A DNA stretch of 64,000 nucleotides from Dermatophagoides farinae (taxonomy: Eukaryota > Arthropoda > Arachnida > Sarcoptiformes > Pyroglyphidae), in contig NW_027461520.1 of the NCBI RefSeq assembly GCF_024713945.1, positions 1 to 64,000 on the forward strand, written 5' to 3'. Made by a program: the position numbers and the translations under genes. Positions 23,047-35,018 of the stretch are shown one piece after another. Every line of letters starts with the position of its first letter. Within the stretch, counting starts at the first letter, position 1. The notes under the pieces are model-generated. The model was not told where the DNA came from. It ran no database searches and saw nothing but the letters and a program-made list of their open reading frames with translations.

Positions 23047-23808
23047 ATGGCTTCAAATTTTTTTTTAATAAAATTTTTTATGAATTTTTCTCTATCTGGT
23101 ATAAACGAAAAAATAGCCCAAGTAGAAGAAGAAATCTGCTCAGTTCAAAAGCTGAGTCACATCAAATTTCCCGATCTTGAAGAAGATTATGCATTAGTCG
23201 ACGAACATGATAAAGTTTCGGCCATATTGGAAAAACTTTATTTCCATAAACGCAAGTTGGAAAAGTTTCATAACAAGTGGGATAATTCCTGTTTCTGATT
23301 GGAAATTAAAACTTCAAAATATGGATGACGACCTTTTATTTTGTCTAAATCAGGTCTCCTCGATTATAGATGTGCGAAACAGATTAGTTAATGAGTTCTC
23401 TCTAGGTTCTGATGAGCTTAATTATATATCTATTTATGAGCAATGTTTTTTCAACTATGTGTTTACAGTAAAAAAGTTAGATAATCTTTTCGCAAAAGAT
23501 TTGTGTACGCATTTAATCAAAAATTTATGAAAACCACGCATAAAGAAGAAAACACTCGAAAAATATTTCTCTTATGCAAGTAAACTACTAATTTCGGAAG
23601 ATTTGTCTGATGAATCTTTAACAAAAATTGCGGGGCTCTTGTCAATGGACTCTTTGTAAACAGTTTAGAAGATCGTATGGTAGAATACGGAAAAAACTTT
23701 TTGAATTGGATTTCCCAGCATACAATGTAAGCGTTAAAATTTGATACAGACGAAATTTGTAGCTCATTTAATGATAATGAAGGCACAAAGGATCCATGTT
23801 ATTATTGA
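23047..23808 (+). CDS. Unrecognised coiled-coil protein, frame-broken
   Basis: Four pieces in order: a coiled coil (NEKIAQVEEEICSVQKLSH...EKLYFHKRKLEKFHNKW), a helical block (WKLKLQNMDDDLLFCLNQV), a Lys-rich helix followed by KLLISEDLSDESLTKIAG, and a short acidic end at TGA 23808. Breaks near 23290, 23525, 23635 and 23735. No GT-AG intron explains them; a GTAAGC...CAG pair at 23735 leaves a stop. About 245 aa when read across. No family recognised. Confidence 0.35.
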
Positions 23809-24148
23809 GAATTTAATGTAACCTTCTTAATTTGCAGTGAGCTATTTTAAATGAAACTAATAATTAACGCATCTATTAAAAATATTGAGTTAAACCGGAA
23901 AGATCACAAAAACAGATGATGTCTTTATAGCAAAAAAAATGTTGGTAGTTCAAACTATCTGTAAACCTGCAATTTAATGAACTTTAAAAAAACTGCAAAA
24001 CCGACTGGTTTACGTAGTAACAAAAAGACATGTTTAAAACAAAAAGTTATTCCACCGATTTGTGTTTTCAACGGGTAAATTATTTTCATAAAATATCCCA
24101 ATACTTTTTCATCTGGGACCATTGTAGCTTTTATTAGGTTAATTGAAC
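23809..24148 (+). other. Intergenic, 340 bp
   Basis: AT-rich, no coding pattern on either strand that I trust. The only open frame (minus strand, 24161-23955) has no domain and overlaps the start of the next gene. Confidence 0.5.
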
Positions 24149-25553
24149 ATGAGACGTTCATACCAAGTATTAGGTTTACTGGTATTTACTATTACAGGAT
24201 TAGGTTTACTACGGTTCTTTCCATTAGTAGACTATGTGGCAACTACTGATTCTGAAGAGTCGGATGAGTTTTATAACTTAAAGTACGAAGACACCATATT
24301 ACCTACCCAAAGAACAAAAATAGATCTGCAATCTAGTCAAAAAGAAAAAAAGAAAATTACTCTTTGTCATTTTTCGGATTTACATGGAAACACTCGAAAA
24401 ACCATTTTTTTCGAGCGACAACAGAGAGTCTCTGATATGCCCAAATAGCTTTTTTTATGCTTCTAATATTAACTCAATCAAGTCAATAATTGAAAATTCA
24501 GATTGCGATTATAGATTTTTTACGGGAGATTTGGCTATGTGGGGTGATTATTTGGACAATTTGCCCATTATTACTGAAATTTTGTCGTTTTTGAAAATTG
24601 ATTTCTGGGGTACCAGGTAATCACGAATTCGCTCCAGGAAAATCGATGTTGCTGACCAAGTTGTTTTGATAACCAGTACTACAATTCCAAAATGATTTTA
24701 AGTAATATGAAAGTCAAAACGACTCGAAGCTAATGCTACTAATCAAGAGAATCCCGAGTCACAAATTAACTCGTTTCTTTTAACTAACTTTGAGCTCTAT
24801 CGACACGACTATTATTCGTTAACACACAAATTAGGCGCTAACAAAGAAGTAAAGTTTTGCATTTACGGCATTCTTAACACAGATCTGATTGAAAATAAGT
24901 TGCACAGTAAGCAGTTTGATTTTGAAGATTACACAGCCAATTTGATCAATGTTTTTGCAAAGTCAGCAGAAAGCGACTGTTTGAACGAAAACACAATTAG
25001 AATAATTCTCTCGCATATTGGCTTGTCCAAAGACACAAAAAATTAACAGAAGATTTAAAAAAGGCTTTCCCTCACTTGAAACCTGCTATTATACTAGGAG
25101 CGCATTCACACAGCCTGACTAACCCGTATCCAATCAAATACAACGACTATATCATCAGTCATACGGGTTTCGCACGGAGGCTTTGTCGGCAAATTAGAAC
25201 TAGATTTCAGTCCAAACGACTTTCTAAATATGGATTCAGTAAAAGGTGTGTATTTGTCAACGGAAACAACGATGAGTAGAGCGAAAAATGATTTCTACGG
25301 TACAAAAGAATCAGACCTACCCGACCATATCATTAGTCTAAGACAGCAAGACACAAACACTGAGATATGTAACTACGACTCTAATGTTTTAAATCCGTAT
25401 CGTATGGTTCATGACGACAGAATACCTATTTGGTTATCAAAACGAGATATTATACTGGGACAAACTGAAGTTCAGGAAGCAAAGTTGCGTAGACGCAAGC
25501 TGCTTTATGTCACAGTGGATAACTCAAGCTTTGTTAGACAGCGTAAACAATGA
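24149..25553 (+). CDS. Membrane-anchored metallophosphoesterase, 5'-nucleotidase (UshA) type, frame-broken
   Basis: ATG 24149 gives MRRSYQVLGLLVFTITGLGL, a signal anchor. All calcineurin-like metal motifs follow in order: CHFSDLHGN (DxH), FFTGDLAMWGD (GD), PGNHEFAPG (GNHE), IILSHIGLSKD (SH) and LGAHSHS (GHSH), then the typical ISHTGF and GKLELDFSPNDF. The C-terminal nucleotidase domain with its substrate-stacking aromatic residues is reduced to about 100 residues. Likely an exofacial or lumenal nucleotide phosphohydrolase. Breaks near 24395, 24608 (G4, which hides PGNHEF), 24720, 25048 and 25178, all one base. All metal ligands survive, arguing against a decayed gene. Its stop overlaps the next start as ATGA. 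Confidence 0.7.
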
Positions 25554-26325
25554 TAGACGACAAATTTTTTTACTGTGTCGATGACGATTTAGACGGATGG
25601 ATTAACATTCAAACAAAACGAAGCAGAAATGCTTGATATCATAGAAGTAAAAAATGTGAATCCTGCTGCTATAATATCTGCTTACCCAGTTCACAAAGTA
25701 GATGAAGAATTTCCAAAAATGCCAACTTCACCTTTAAAAAAAATAGCATATGAAATTTACCGTAACAACACCGAAAAAAAGGAGGAACTTGGAGACGTCA
25801 AAAGAATGGTATCAGCTGTAGATATTGAAGATTTTTTAAAGTATAACAACTATAAAAGAGTGTTAGTTTTGCCAGACACTGACGCACTATGTGCAGTTCT
25901 GCAGAGTATGTTTAAGTCATATCTTACGGGAAAATATTTCACAAAGTTTACCTAGGTTTGGTAATTTATCTTATTTTGCGAAAGTAAAAAATAATTCACT
26001 GTTTGCGAACAAAGACGATCACCATCCACAGAAAGTTGCTACGATCGATGAAAATAAATGGGACGACTACGTCGAAAATACGATTTCTATTCAATTCAAA
26101 AATGTAGAGGGCGAAACAGTTCAGGGGTATTGCGATAAAAACAATCACTTCATGAACAACGGGGTTAACGACGTGACTGCAGTTGGCGATATCTTAATTG
26201 TGTCCGATTCTTATATGGTTACAAAATTAATAGCAGTAACAAACAAAAACTTTAAAAAATGTTGGCAAAAAAAAACGGTTACGAAACCAAAAATTAGCGA
26301 AGTGTTCAACAAAAATAGCTTTTAG
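25550..26325 (+). CDS. Unrecognised 260-aa protein, frame-broken
   Basis: Starts at ATG 25550, inside the stop of the nucleotidase gene (ATGA overlap): MIDDKFFYCVDDDLDGWINI. Two large pieces follow, one with RMVSAVDIEDFLKYNNYKRVLVLPDTDALCAVLQ and one ending in a basic tail (KKTVTKPKISEVFNKNSF); these are quoted as IEDFLKYNNYKRVLVLPDTD plus ALCAVLQ. Breaks near 25629 and 25945. The alternating hydrophobic strand KRVLVLPDTDAL suggests an alpha/beta domain. No family recognised. Confidence 0.4.
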
Positions 26326-26465
26326 ATTTGCAACGTTCTCCGTAGATAAATATTTCTTTATAAAAAATTATTTAAGATAAGTTACATCGAAAGGATTTGA
26401 GTTTTAAATTTCTTTTTCTAATAAAAAAAATCAGTAGGTGTTCTGCTGGTCAAATTTTTTTCAGA

Positions 26466-28856
26466 ATGGATGAAGAAAAAGTATATGAAAACTTCTGTCA
26501 AGCGGTACTGAGGACATCAAGGGAAAATAAAAAAAGCTTGTTTTTTAAGAGATTTTGAAAAACTGTCAATTATGCCCAAATCTTCGATTCGTGCTTGATA
26601 GAGCAAAAATTTTTCTAGGTTTTTTCGCTAACAAGAAGTTGACTGTTTTGTGATAGCCGGTGCTGTGATGTTGAAAAAGATTTTTGATGTCATTGTGAAT
26701 GTATTTGTAGACTCTTTACGGTTGACTCCAGTAGAAAAAATTAATGTTTATATTCGTCACAGAAACGATTTAGATGCTATTTTCCAGTTTTTTCTTGTCT
26801 GTTACGACTCGTCACTTAACCATTATCTTTACAGATCGTTTCTGACAAACGCTACTCAACTGTTGACAACCTTGCCATTGTTTCTCAGATACTTGAAAAG
26901 GAAGAAAACTTGCTCGACAATTTGTATTTCAAAATAATTTTTGAAAACACTGGGAACGTTTGTAAAAGAAGAATTGAACGCACCAATAGCAAATTATATT
27001 ACTAAGTTTAAATAATGAAAAATCCACTGTTGCCAACATTCATCTATTGGGGCATCTGTTAACCGTTATTCTCACATTGGACAATGATTTAACTTTATTG
27101 CTCGATCAATTTAATTTTATATAGTTTTATCTGATGCTGCTTTTGTAGAATTAATTTCTGTTGTCGTTATTAACAACTATTCTTCATCAATAAGTACTTC
27201 TGATAAAGCCATTAGTCATTTGAATAAAATACTAGCGTCTTGTTCTACGGAGTCAAACGGTCAAACACAAGATAGAAATCATTGTAAATTGATCGAAAAA
27301 GTTTTCGCTGCTATTAATTGACTTAACGCCTACAAAGAAATTTTAATTCGAATCATTAACACAACTCGCAACGAAAATTTGCTTAAACTAGTTTTAAACA
27401 TAACTATTAGAAAATTACTTATTGAGGACTTGGTTTGCGCGATTGAAGCAGCTCCAGAAGACTTAATTTTATAACATCATGTCTTATGATAAAAATTATC
27501 TGTACACTCGTGATTCTGTCGATGAACAGCAACTTTCTCAGATTGAAAATTATTTATTGAAACTGCCAGAGATTTTTTTTTTTTCAACCACGTGGTGTTT
27601 GCTTTGTTATTTATTTGGGTAAAACGCATAAAAAGTCTTTGAGAAAATGTATTTTAAACGTATCTCAATTTGTTCAGATTTACACAACAATCAAGTCAAA
27701 TACCCAGCACAAACATATTTCAGAAATTTATTACTTGTTTATTTTGCTTCTCACATATTTTATTAATAGTACAATCACAAATCAGAGTTTTCCAAACGCT
27801 TTACAAATCGCAGAAGAGTCTGACGCAATAGACCAATTTTTAAATATCGATCTGTCTAGTATTCAATGGATCAAAAAAAACAATTGTTGAAGTAAAACAA
27901 TTTGCCGAAATTACGAAAAAAAACAATTCTAAAAGATGCACTGAAAGAAATTAATTTGTTTTTGGAGAATTTCAACACTATAGGAACTACGTCTCGTGTT
28001 TTTAATGATCTAAAATGTAATTTTTACTTCACGCTTCCCGCTAGCAGTGCTTCGGGCCTGGGAGTTTTCTTTTGGCAAATCGACGATGAGCCGTGCTTAT
28101 TATCAGAGTCTTTGTGACTCTATTCTGCAATATGCAGAAACGAATAACATTAAAAATGAAGATTATTTGGACTGGAACAATTATACTGATATAAATTTAA
28201 ATTTGTTAAACATCTACTCGGAAGTCTCCAGAACAATCCGCCGTTGGTGGGATTGCGACTCAACTCATTTCCCAGAGCCAAATGAGCTATTTGAATTTAA
28301 AAATGCGACCAGTCGGATATTGTGCAACATATTAACTAGTGTTTTTCGCATTTTGAAGTACCAACTTGGTCGTTTTGCAGAATTCGCCTACTTTGATTGT
28401 TGTAATTCAACAGTGAACAGATACAAGCTCTGCATGCTATTGGACAGAGTCTCTACTTTCACATTTTTAATGTTTCCTTTAAAAGCAGACGACTACGCTC
28501 ACGTTTGGATAAACAACGTTTATTTAATAATGTTTGAAAGATTTTCAGATTTAATTAACCATTTGTGTTATCTCATTTTAAATGTCAAGGGCTTATATGA
28601 AAAATACAGTTTATCGTTTTTATTGCGTTCAATCGTTTTCAATATGAACAAAATATTTATGAGTTCCATTTATTTACTACCGCTTAAAAAAATTTATGAA
28701 AATATTTATAATACTTGTCAGACTGTGAATAACGAGCTGTCATACTACAATGTCGTTTCAAAGTTTTCTCAAACTTCAAAAGAAGAGGAACAATTAGTAA
28801 AATTCTTTGTAAAAAAACATTTTAAATATTTTGAGCTTCAAAAACAAATATATTAG
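26466..28856 (+). CDS. Large helical protein, heavily frame-broken
   Basis: From ATG 26466 (MDEEKVYENFCQAVLRTSRE) to TAA 28856 the coding signal jumps frames about every 100-200 bases up to 28050, then stays in one frame for 260 codons (28076-28856). The readable parts are amphipathic helices rich in Leu, Phe, Tyr and Asn, with no membrane segments or catalytic motif; total near 790 aa. Could be a solenoid or tethering-complex subunit. No family recognised. This is the most damaged gene in the window. Confidence 0.35.
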
Positions 28857-29001
28857 CCAGTAATAATCGCAAATTAGATTTCTTGTTGTTATAGAAAAAA
28901 CCTGATAAAAAATTAATAAATTTTCTGTGATTTACGAAAATAAAATTATATTGTTGTTCTCCTGATACAAAAGAGTTTTGATAACTAACTCTTTGAACTA
29001 T

Positions 29002-30389
29002 ATGTTTTTAAAAGGATCTTTACTAATTTGGAAATTTATCTATAATTCAATCGGAGCTATTAAACATAACTCAGAAGCATTCGAATTATTTATCTGGAAT
29101 TATCCAATATTAGATCATTCCGAATTTCGAAACATTTTACTAGTCAACATTGCTGAATTCGATAAGTTAGGTTTGATTGACGGTAAAAACTTAGTAGTGC
29201 ATTTTTGCTATAAGACTTCCTGCATATTTCCGAATTACAAGCAATTAAGACGTATTGATGTCGACGATTCCATCGTAGCTCTAGTTAGTTATAGCACAAA
29301 AAAATCTTTACACATTATTGGAAGCATTAAAAATTTTTCTACACTTCAAAAGTTGCTTATTGCGCAATTTAAAAAAACCTTTGTATACCAAGAGAAGCTT
29401 CTTTTAAATTTAATAAAAACAAATTACAATACATTCAATAATAGTTTACAGACTGATGTTTTTAATTCGTAAATCTTTCACATTTATTTTTGGTACAAGA
29501 TCAAGCTTAGATCAGCTCGTCGCCTTAGCTGAAGAAAAACAATTACATTTTTAAATTAATTATATTAATTGAAAAAAATGTATTCAAAAAGAAAAACTAT
29601 GTTTGCGTAATAACAAATATGGAACACTTTTATGTAACAACGTCGTAGATATATATAAAGTTTTGATGGAGCACTACAATAAAAATTGTGGCTATCAATC
29701 TAAAGCTTGTTTTAGAGAGCATTTAGTTTTCTGATAATGAACTACTCGAGAAAATTGGTACCGTTTATGACATGGATATTTCAATGGAAAATTCAAACAA
29801 TATAAGTATAGATCAACTTGAAGAATTAAAAAACGCTATATATTAGTAAGACTTTTTTTTATACCTGCTGAAAACATAATCAATAAAAATGTTTACAACA
29901 ACAATAATTCTCAGACAGGCTCGATAAGTGGTTCTTTTCCACGTAACAATAGATCGACATTTAGCTTATTAGACATCATTAGATTTCATTTCAATTACGA
30001 TAACAATGAAAAGCATGTCGACTATTTAAATGATGTTTTGACGACTGAAGTGCAGTTTATACTTGCCATCTTACACATCCATTTTATATGAAGATAATAG
30101 CAAAAATTTAGTTGTAAAAAACACCGATACAGCGTTGGAAACTAAAGTAGATGTTTCAAAGGAATATTATTATTTTTCCGATCGTTGTATAGATTATATA
30201 TATGCGAATAATGGTAATGAAAAAAAAAACAGGACAAGAAAGAAAAATTTAGCCAGTTTAGATGAAGAGAATGATAAACCATATAATAACACTTTGAAAA
30301 CGTTTTTGTGGAATAAACGATCAGTTTTTCATAGTTTATTTGCAATTGGACTCCCTTATGTCGTTTGGTTCAGTATTTTACCTGTTTGA
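29002..30389 (+). CDS. Unrecognised protein, frame-broken, with hydrophobic C-terminus
   Basis: ATG 29002 (MFLKGSLLIWKFIYNSIGAI) opens a clean 156-codon stretch to 29470, followed by coding-like pieces in other frames (FTFIFGTRSSLDQLVALAEE; LCLRNNKYGTLLCNNVVDIY; NNNNSQTGSISGSFPRNNRS) up to TGA 30389, where the last piece ends LFAIGLPYVVWFSILPV. Breaks near 29470, 29570, 29732, 29850 and 30070. It may be one protein of about 460 aa or two adjoining genes. No family recognised. Confidence 0.35.
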
Positions 30390-30635
30390 TATCAAATGGC
30401 TGGCAAAATTATTGTTTAATTCATATACTTGAAAATCTTGATTCAGAAGAAAAAATCCACTAATTAAAAGTGAAACCTATAATTTTAGTCATGTACATTT
30501 AAAATAAACTATAATGGCCCTGAATACTTCAATATTCTAGTAATTTATTTATAATTAATAAGTACACGCTTATAATGGGGTGCACTAAATTGACACATGC
30601 TTGTGCTCCAGATTAGAAGTTAAATACGTAATCTA

Positions 30636-32263
30636 ATGACTTCTACTGACAATAAACAATGTAAGTATTGAGTTGTACTCGACTTTGAACATACTTTCTT
30701 TATAGATTCGATAGTTGGTTCATGCGTGAAAACAGATCAATGTCTCAACAGTTGCGAGCATTTATCGTTTCAGGAAGCTAAAAATAAGTTGGGTCTTTCC
30801 TTGGCAAAAAAAATTTGAGCTTGGATCTAAAAGCAATATGCTTGTTCGTAGAAGCAACAAAGATGACCTTTCCAAGCTTAACAAAAACCAAAAAATTCGT
30901 TTCAAGAAAAAAAAGAAAATATTTCGATTGAGGATTTAAAGTTACCTAATATGATGGGTGCCAATGTCAAATCTACAAATTCTACCTTTAAAAATTCTAA
31001 AAATCGATCGATACTTTCAAGTTTATCGTTCGAGAAAACGGAGGGCGTTGAAGGGTCAATCGATGAAACTGAAGAAGAGCGCATTAAACGTCTCTGAACT
31101 AGCTAAATCTTTTTCACGCCTAAGCCAGAATTTATCAATGAAAAACAAAGCGTATCAGAATAGAAAAATATTGAATAAAGAGAGAAGCTATCAAAATTCT
31201 GAATTTCGTGTTAAAAAGCTGAATGAAAGTATTGGGGACGCACTAAATTTATTTGAACATTTAAAATGGTGATGATGTGAATATGTCCGGTTTTCAACAA
31301 TAAAAGCTTGGAAATTAAAAGTCGCGACAATTCAAATATCACAAGAAAAAGAGGTAACCGTTTATCAATCATTTCTAACGACTTGCTTTACGGTAAGTTT
31401 TATGAGAACAATGAACATAAAGAACATTCAATGGTCGGAGTAAAACAACGTCAACCGAACAAACGGGTTGAAGTTTTTGATGAAGATGTTATTGCAGAAT
31501 CGCAGAAAGATAACGCACTGTTTGCACAATCTGAACTGGAGAAAAAAGAGCTTGAGCTAAAAAAAAAACATACCTGAAATTTTTCCATTGGATCATCGCG
31601 CCGCAGTTGCGAATTCTTCGAACACCGTTTGAAAATGGATTATCGCGTCAGTTCGATTCAGGAAAGCAATATTGATTACGTTTACAACTTGTTAATGAAT
31701 TCGTTAAGCAAATTGAAAGTTGTAAAAGAGTTGAAAGAGAACTTTTATAATTTCTTTGAAAACGAAGAAACGGTATTGGAAAGCGGGGGCAAGGCTGTAC
31801 GACGCGCTGATTAACATGGCGAACGACTGTGAAAAACCAGACTCAGTGTGTAAAAGGCTCGGAGCGTCGATTCATGACGTAAATAACTGGCTTCTTGAGT
31901 ACAGTTGTGAATATGGCATGAACAAGTTATTATTTAACCAAGCACAAAACATAATGAAATCTCTCGAGACAACAGAGAAAGAAATCTCTCAATGATAAAG
32001 CACTTATATACGAGACAATACACAACAAGCTCTGTCATTACAACAAGTCACAAAGCCTGAGCTTTTCAAAAAAATGGTTTGCTGACTCGTTTTCATTCTA
32101 CACTAGTCAATTGCTCGATTACCTCTACATGAACGAAGCTCTCGAGATTGCAACGGGAATCATCAATTTACTGCAAAAGCCAAGTGTGGTGGCACAGCTA
32201 CAGAGATACGCAAAATCTAGAGGTTACAATATAAAGTTTGTCTTTTATAGACAATACCTTTAA
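30636..32263 (+). CDS. Unrecognised acidic/basic helical protein with a 5' mini-intron, frame-broken
   Basis: Exon 1 is 30636-30660 (eight codons, MTSTDNKQ), followed by a 45-nt intron and exon 2 from 30706 (SIVGSCVKTDQCLNSCEH). The middle is charged and disordered (GVEGSIDETEEERIKRL; KKELELKKK), the C-terminal 170 residues are helical (LYDALINMANDCEKPDSVCK; SFYTSQLLDYLYMNEALEIA). Breaks near 30818, 30915, 31095, 31275, 31572, 31630, 31790 and 31990. About 520 aa when read across. No family recognised; the C-terminal domain is the part best suited to a profile search. Confidence 0.4.
30661..30705 (+). other. Spliceosomal mini-intron, 45 nt
   Basis: GTAAGT to TTTATAG, eight codons after the ATG at 30636, splitting a TAT codon after its first base. 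Confidence 0.65.
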
Positions 32264-32367
32264 GTTTTGTTATTATTTAAAACTGGTGAAAAAAACATTT
32301 GGTTATTTATTCTAGCGCTAGTTTTCTTTTGATTTTTTTTTTTTAGCATTTTTATTTAATTTAATAA

Positions 32368-33299
32368 CTAATTTTTTGGCTTTATGAATTTCCTTAAACG
32401 ACTCTTTTTGTTTTTTTTCTCTACTTTTTCGTTTAATTTTTCTTCTTTTTTGGGAATTTTTGAACTGAAAGCTTCTCTACCCTGGAAACAACGTACGGCT
32501 GGTTTTTCCTTCTTAGAGGAAAAATGTTTGATCGCGAGGCGAACGCTGGCTTTCGAATCAAATAACACGTAGGCAAAGCATTTGCTAGCTCTTGTGACAG
32601 GGTGTCTAAACTAATCTAATGTTTTTGATAGATCCAAACTTGCTGAAGGCTTGGTAAAACCGATTCTTCGTCGTCCAGTTGGTTTTAGCATTCCTACGAA
32701 AATGCTATAAAAACGGGTCGAAAAGTGCCTTTCTTGTCTTTGACGGTAGACCCTGTCGATAAATAAGTGGCGATTATTTAGCAAGGTGCCGTTCTGCTGC
32801 ATCACAAAGGGAACCAGTTCCCTTAGAGTGGAGCAAAATGTAACAGTTCTTGCTACTTTCACAGCTGAACTTTCTTGCTTTTATAGCTGAGAATTTTTTG
32901 CCAGCGAATTTTTTTATCTATGGGTAAAGATCGCTCTCTAACAGACTCGTAGCTTTTACTTGTAAGCTTTCAAGTGGCTCAGCAACTGTTTGACAGGCGT
33001 GTCTGCCGCTAAGTTTTTTGACGATAATAGTTCGTTCTAATTCATTGCGGTTGAATTTGGTGTTGCTTTTTTTTTTGCTACAAGTGACTCGTCGTTTTGT
33101 TTGAGTCAGCTGGTCCATTATTGGGTCGTCAGACTCATTAGAGCGTGCAGGTTTGATGTCGAAGCTGTTTTACGTTGGTGCTTGGAAATACCACTAAACT
33201 ATCGGCATCCGTGGAAGCATCTTGAGCTGTTTTTTTTTGTCTCTAGTTTGCGAATATGTTTTTTTTATGGAGCGAGATATGAGAGTCTTTTTTGCTCAT
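32368..33299 (-). CDS. RBM34/Nop12-like nucleolar RRM protein, frame-broken
   Basis: Minus strand from ATG 33299 (MSKKDSHISLHKKN). After a charged N-terminus, RRM1 begins at NELERTIIVKKLS (RNP2-like) and continues through DKKIRWQKILSAIKQESSAV and FVMQQNGTLLNNRHLFIDRV, the pattern of the long RRM1 in RBM34/Nop12. RRM2 shows SIFVG, NRFYQAFSKFGSIKNIRLV and the RNP1-like KCFAYVLFD. The tail is Lys-rich (KKNKKSRLRKFIKPKN), as in nucleolar proteins of 60S assembly. Breaks near 33240, 32920, 32690, 32612 and 32585. About 300 aa. The end at 32368 and the RRM2 piece are secure; family naming within RRM proteins is inference. Confidence 0.55.
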
Positions 33300-33521
33300 C
33301 TTTTTTTAGCATCGACATTGTTGGAAACCGTTGGAACACACATTTGTTCATCTATTTGTGCATTCAACATGAAAAACATCTTTGCAGCCTAATTGTAAAT
33401 CGCGGTAAGATGAGATAAACAAAAGCAAATTTACTTTTTTTTTTTTGATAAGTCTGCACAAAATTTAAGAATTTTATATTTAAGCTTATATTTAAAAAAT
33501 AGCGAAACGAATTGTTACAAA

Positions 33522-35018
33522 CTATATAATACTAGAATCGGATGAAGAAGTAGAAGAGTCATCGAGCAAATCTTCTTCGATCAAGTTCTGTAGTTTTTCT
33601 TCTTCGTGCAAGATTGTAATTTCCTACTATTATAAGCGCGACCAAAACAAACACGATAATAAGTCCGGCGAACATGATAGTTCCAAAACTCATTGAAGTG
33701 AGAGTAGCGAATAATGGCCATCCTGTATACATCAAAATAGTACTTGTTGCTAAACCAAGGATTGGCGCGGTCACACCTTTAGTAAAACCCAAAAATTTTT
33801 TGAAAAAACCCTTTTTTTTTTCTTTTTGTGAAGCGTATCGTGTGGGTTATTTGTATCAGTGACGACAGATGTGGGTCGGGTTGGTCTAGCGACAAGTTTT
33901 TTTTTCGGTTTTGTAAACGGAGGTAAATTTAGGTTTTGTTCGCTGCTGTGAATTTGAACGTCCATCGTGACCGTTATTTTGGTTAGAAGGTGTTTCTGGA
34001 TCTTTTATGTGTGGTCTGTGTATTTTTGAATGAAAATTCGGCTGCTGGATAAAGCGCGTATCCCCATTGAATCGAGTATTTCCCGAAACAAATTATGCGT
34101 ATCGTGTGGGTTATTTGTATCAGTGACGACAAGATGTGGGTCGGTTTGGTCTAGCGACAAGTTTTTCTTCGGTTTTGTAAACGGAGGTAAATTTTAGGTT
34201 TTGTTCGCTGCTGTGAATTGAACGTCCATCGTGACCGTTATTTTGGTTAGAAGGTGTTTCTGGATCTTTTATGTGTGGTCTGTGTATTTTTGAATGAAAA
34301 TTCGGCTGCTGGATAAAGCGCGTATCCCCATTGAATCGAGTATTTCCCGAAACAAAATTATGCGTATCGTGTGGGTTATTTGTATCAGTGACGACAAGAT
34401 GTGGGTCGGTTTGGTCTAGCGACAAGTTTTTTCTTCGGTTTTGTAAACGGAGGTAAATTTAGGTTTTGTTCGCTGCTGTGAATTGAACGTCCATCGTGAC
34501 CGTTATTTTGGTTAGAAGGTGTTTCTGGATCTTTTATGTGTGGTCTGTGTATTTTTGAATGAAAATTCGGCTGCTGGATATAAAGCGCGTATCCCCATTG
34601 ATTCGAGTATTTCTTGAAACAGAATTATGCGTAACGTTCGTTTTGTTCTTGTGAAATGGTCATGCTAGGACCTTTGGGAAACCCTGCCTGACGTGTCTAT
34701 TTTCGGGATTTGAAGGACTTCAGATGATGTGGAATTTTGTTCTTGTGGAATCATCTGGGTAGGACATTGGAAAACCCTGCCTAACCTGTCTATTTCCGGG
34801 CTTCAGATAATTTAGAATTTTGTTTTTCAAGTTTCTCCACCATACGCTTAACAAAACCATCCTCTTTCGTTTTTATTTGATTAAGAGTTTCACTATCGAT
34901 TTTGTCTCATACCAATTATTGAAACATGAGGAAAATCCTCTATAAGCATTACAATGGTTCTTGTAACTTCTACTGAAAAACTAGAGAAAGTTTTTTTCTT
35001 GACATTCTGTTTACGCAT
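33522..35018 (-). CDS. Repeat-containing protein with two C-terminal membrane helices, frame-broken
   Basis: Minus strand from ATG 35018 (MRKQNVKKKTFSSFSVEVTR). A coiled segment (KEDGFVKRMVEKLEKQNSKL) is followed by a degenerate short repeat, then three 88-residue tandem repeats (33834-34629; unit contains RPTS-VVTDTNNPHDTHNF, NGDTRFIQQPNFHSKIHRPH and IKDPETPSNQNNGHDGR), then two hydrophobic helices (APILGLATSTILMYTG; FAGLIIVFVLVALIIVG). The end is either an acidic tail stopping at 33522 (EEEKLQNLIEEDLLDD) or a basic one stopping at 33559, depending on a break near 33622. Frame breaks fall inside the repeats where copies differ in homopolymer length. Function unknown; architecture suggests a tail-anchored membrane protein with a variable repeat arm. 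Confidence 0.45.
33834..34629. repeat. Three tandem copies of a 264-bp coding repeat
   Basis: Copies start at 33834, 34098 and 34363, each at GCGTATCGTGTGGGTTATTT. Spacing is 264, 265 and 267 bp; 264 bp equals 88 codons. Copies are nearly identical and differ mostly by one base in short runs (for example GTAAATTTAGG versus GTAAATTTTAGG, ACAAATT versus ACAAAATT), plus a two-base insertion in the last copy. Confidence 0.9.
34641..34830. repeat. Degenerate short tandem repeat, about 90 bp unit
   Basis: Two imperfect units sharing TTTTGTTCTTGTG, AACCCTGCCTGACGTGTCTAT (second copy with CTAAC) and CTTCAGAT..., starting near 34641 and 34735. They lie in the N-terminal half of the minus-strand repeat protein. 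Confidence 0.55.

Noticed and set aside
23735-23757. GTAAGC...CAG segment as a 23-nt intron in the coiled-coil gene
   Set aside because: Splicing it out leads directly into a TAG stop; a one-base homopolymer break explains the frame better.
24149-25553. Calling the metallophosphoesterase a pseudogene
   Set aside because: All five metal-binding motifs and the downstream family segments are intact; only one-base changes at runs separate them, as in NOP58 nearby.
32384-32572. Plus-strand ORF with Phe-rich N-terminus
   Set aside because: It is the complement of the Lys-rich tail of the minus-strand RRM protein, whose RNP1 motif and frame are convincing.
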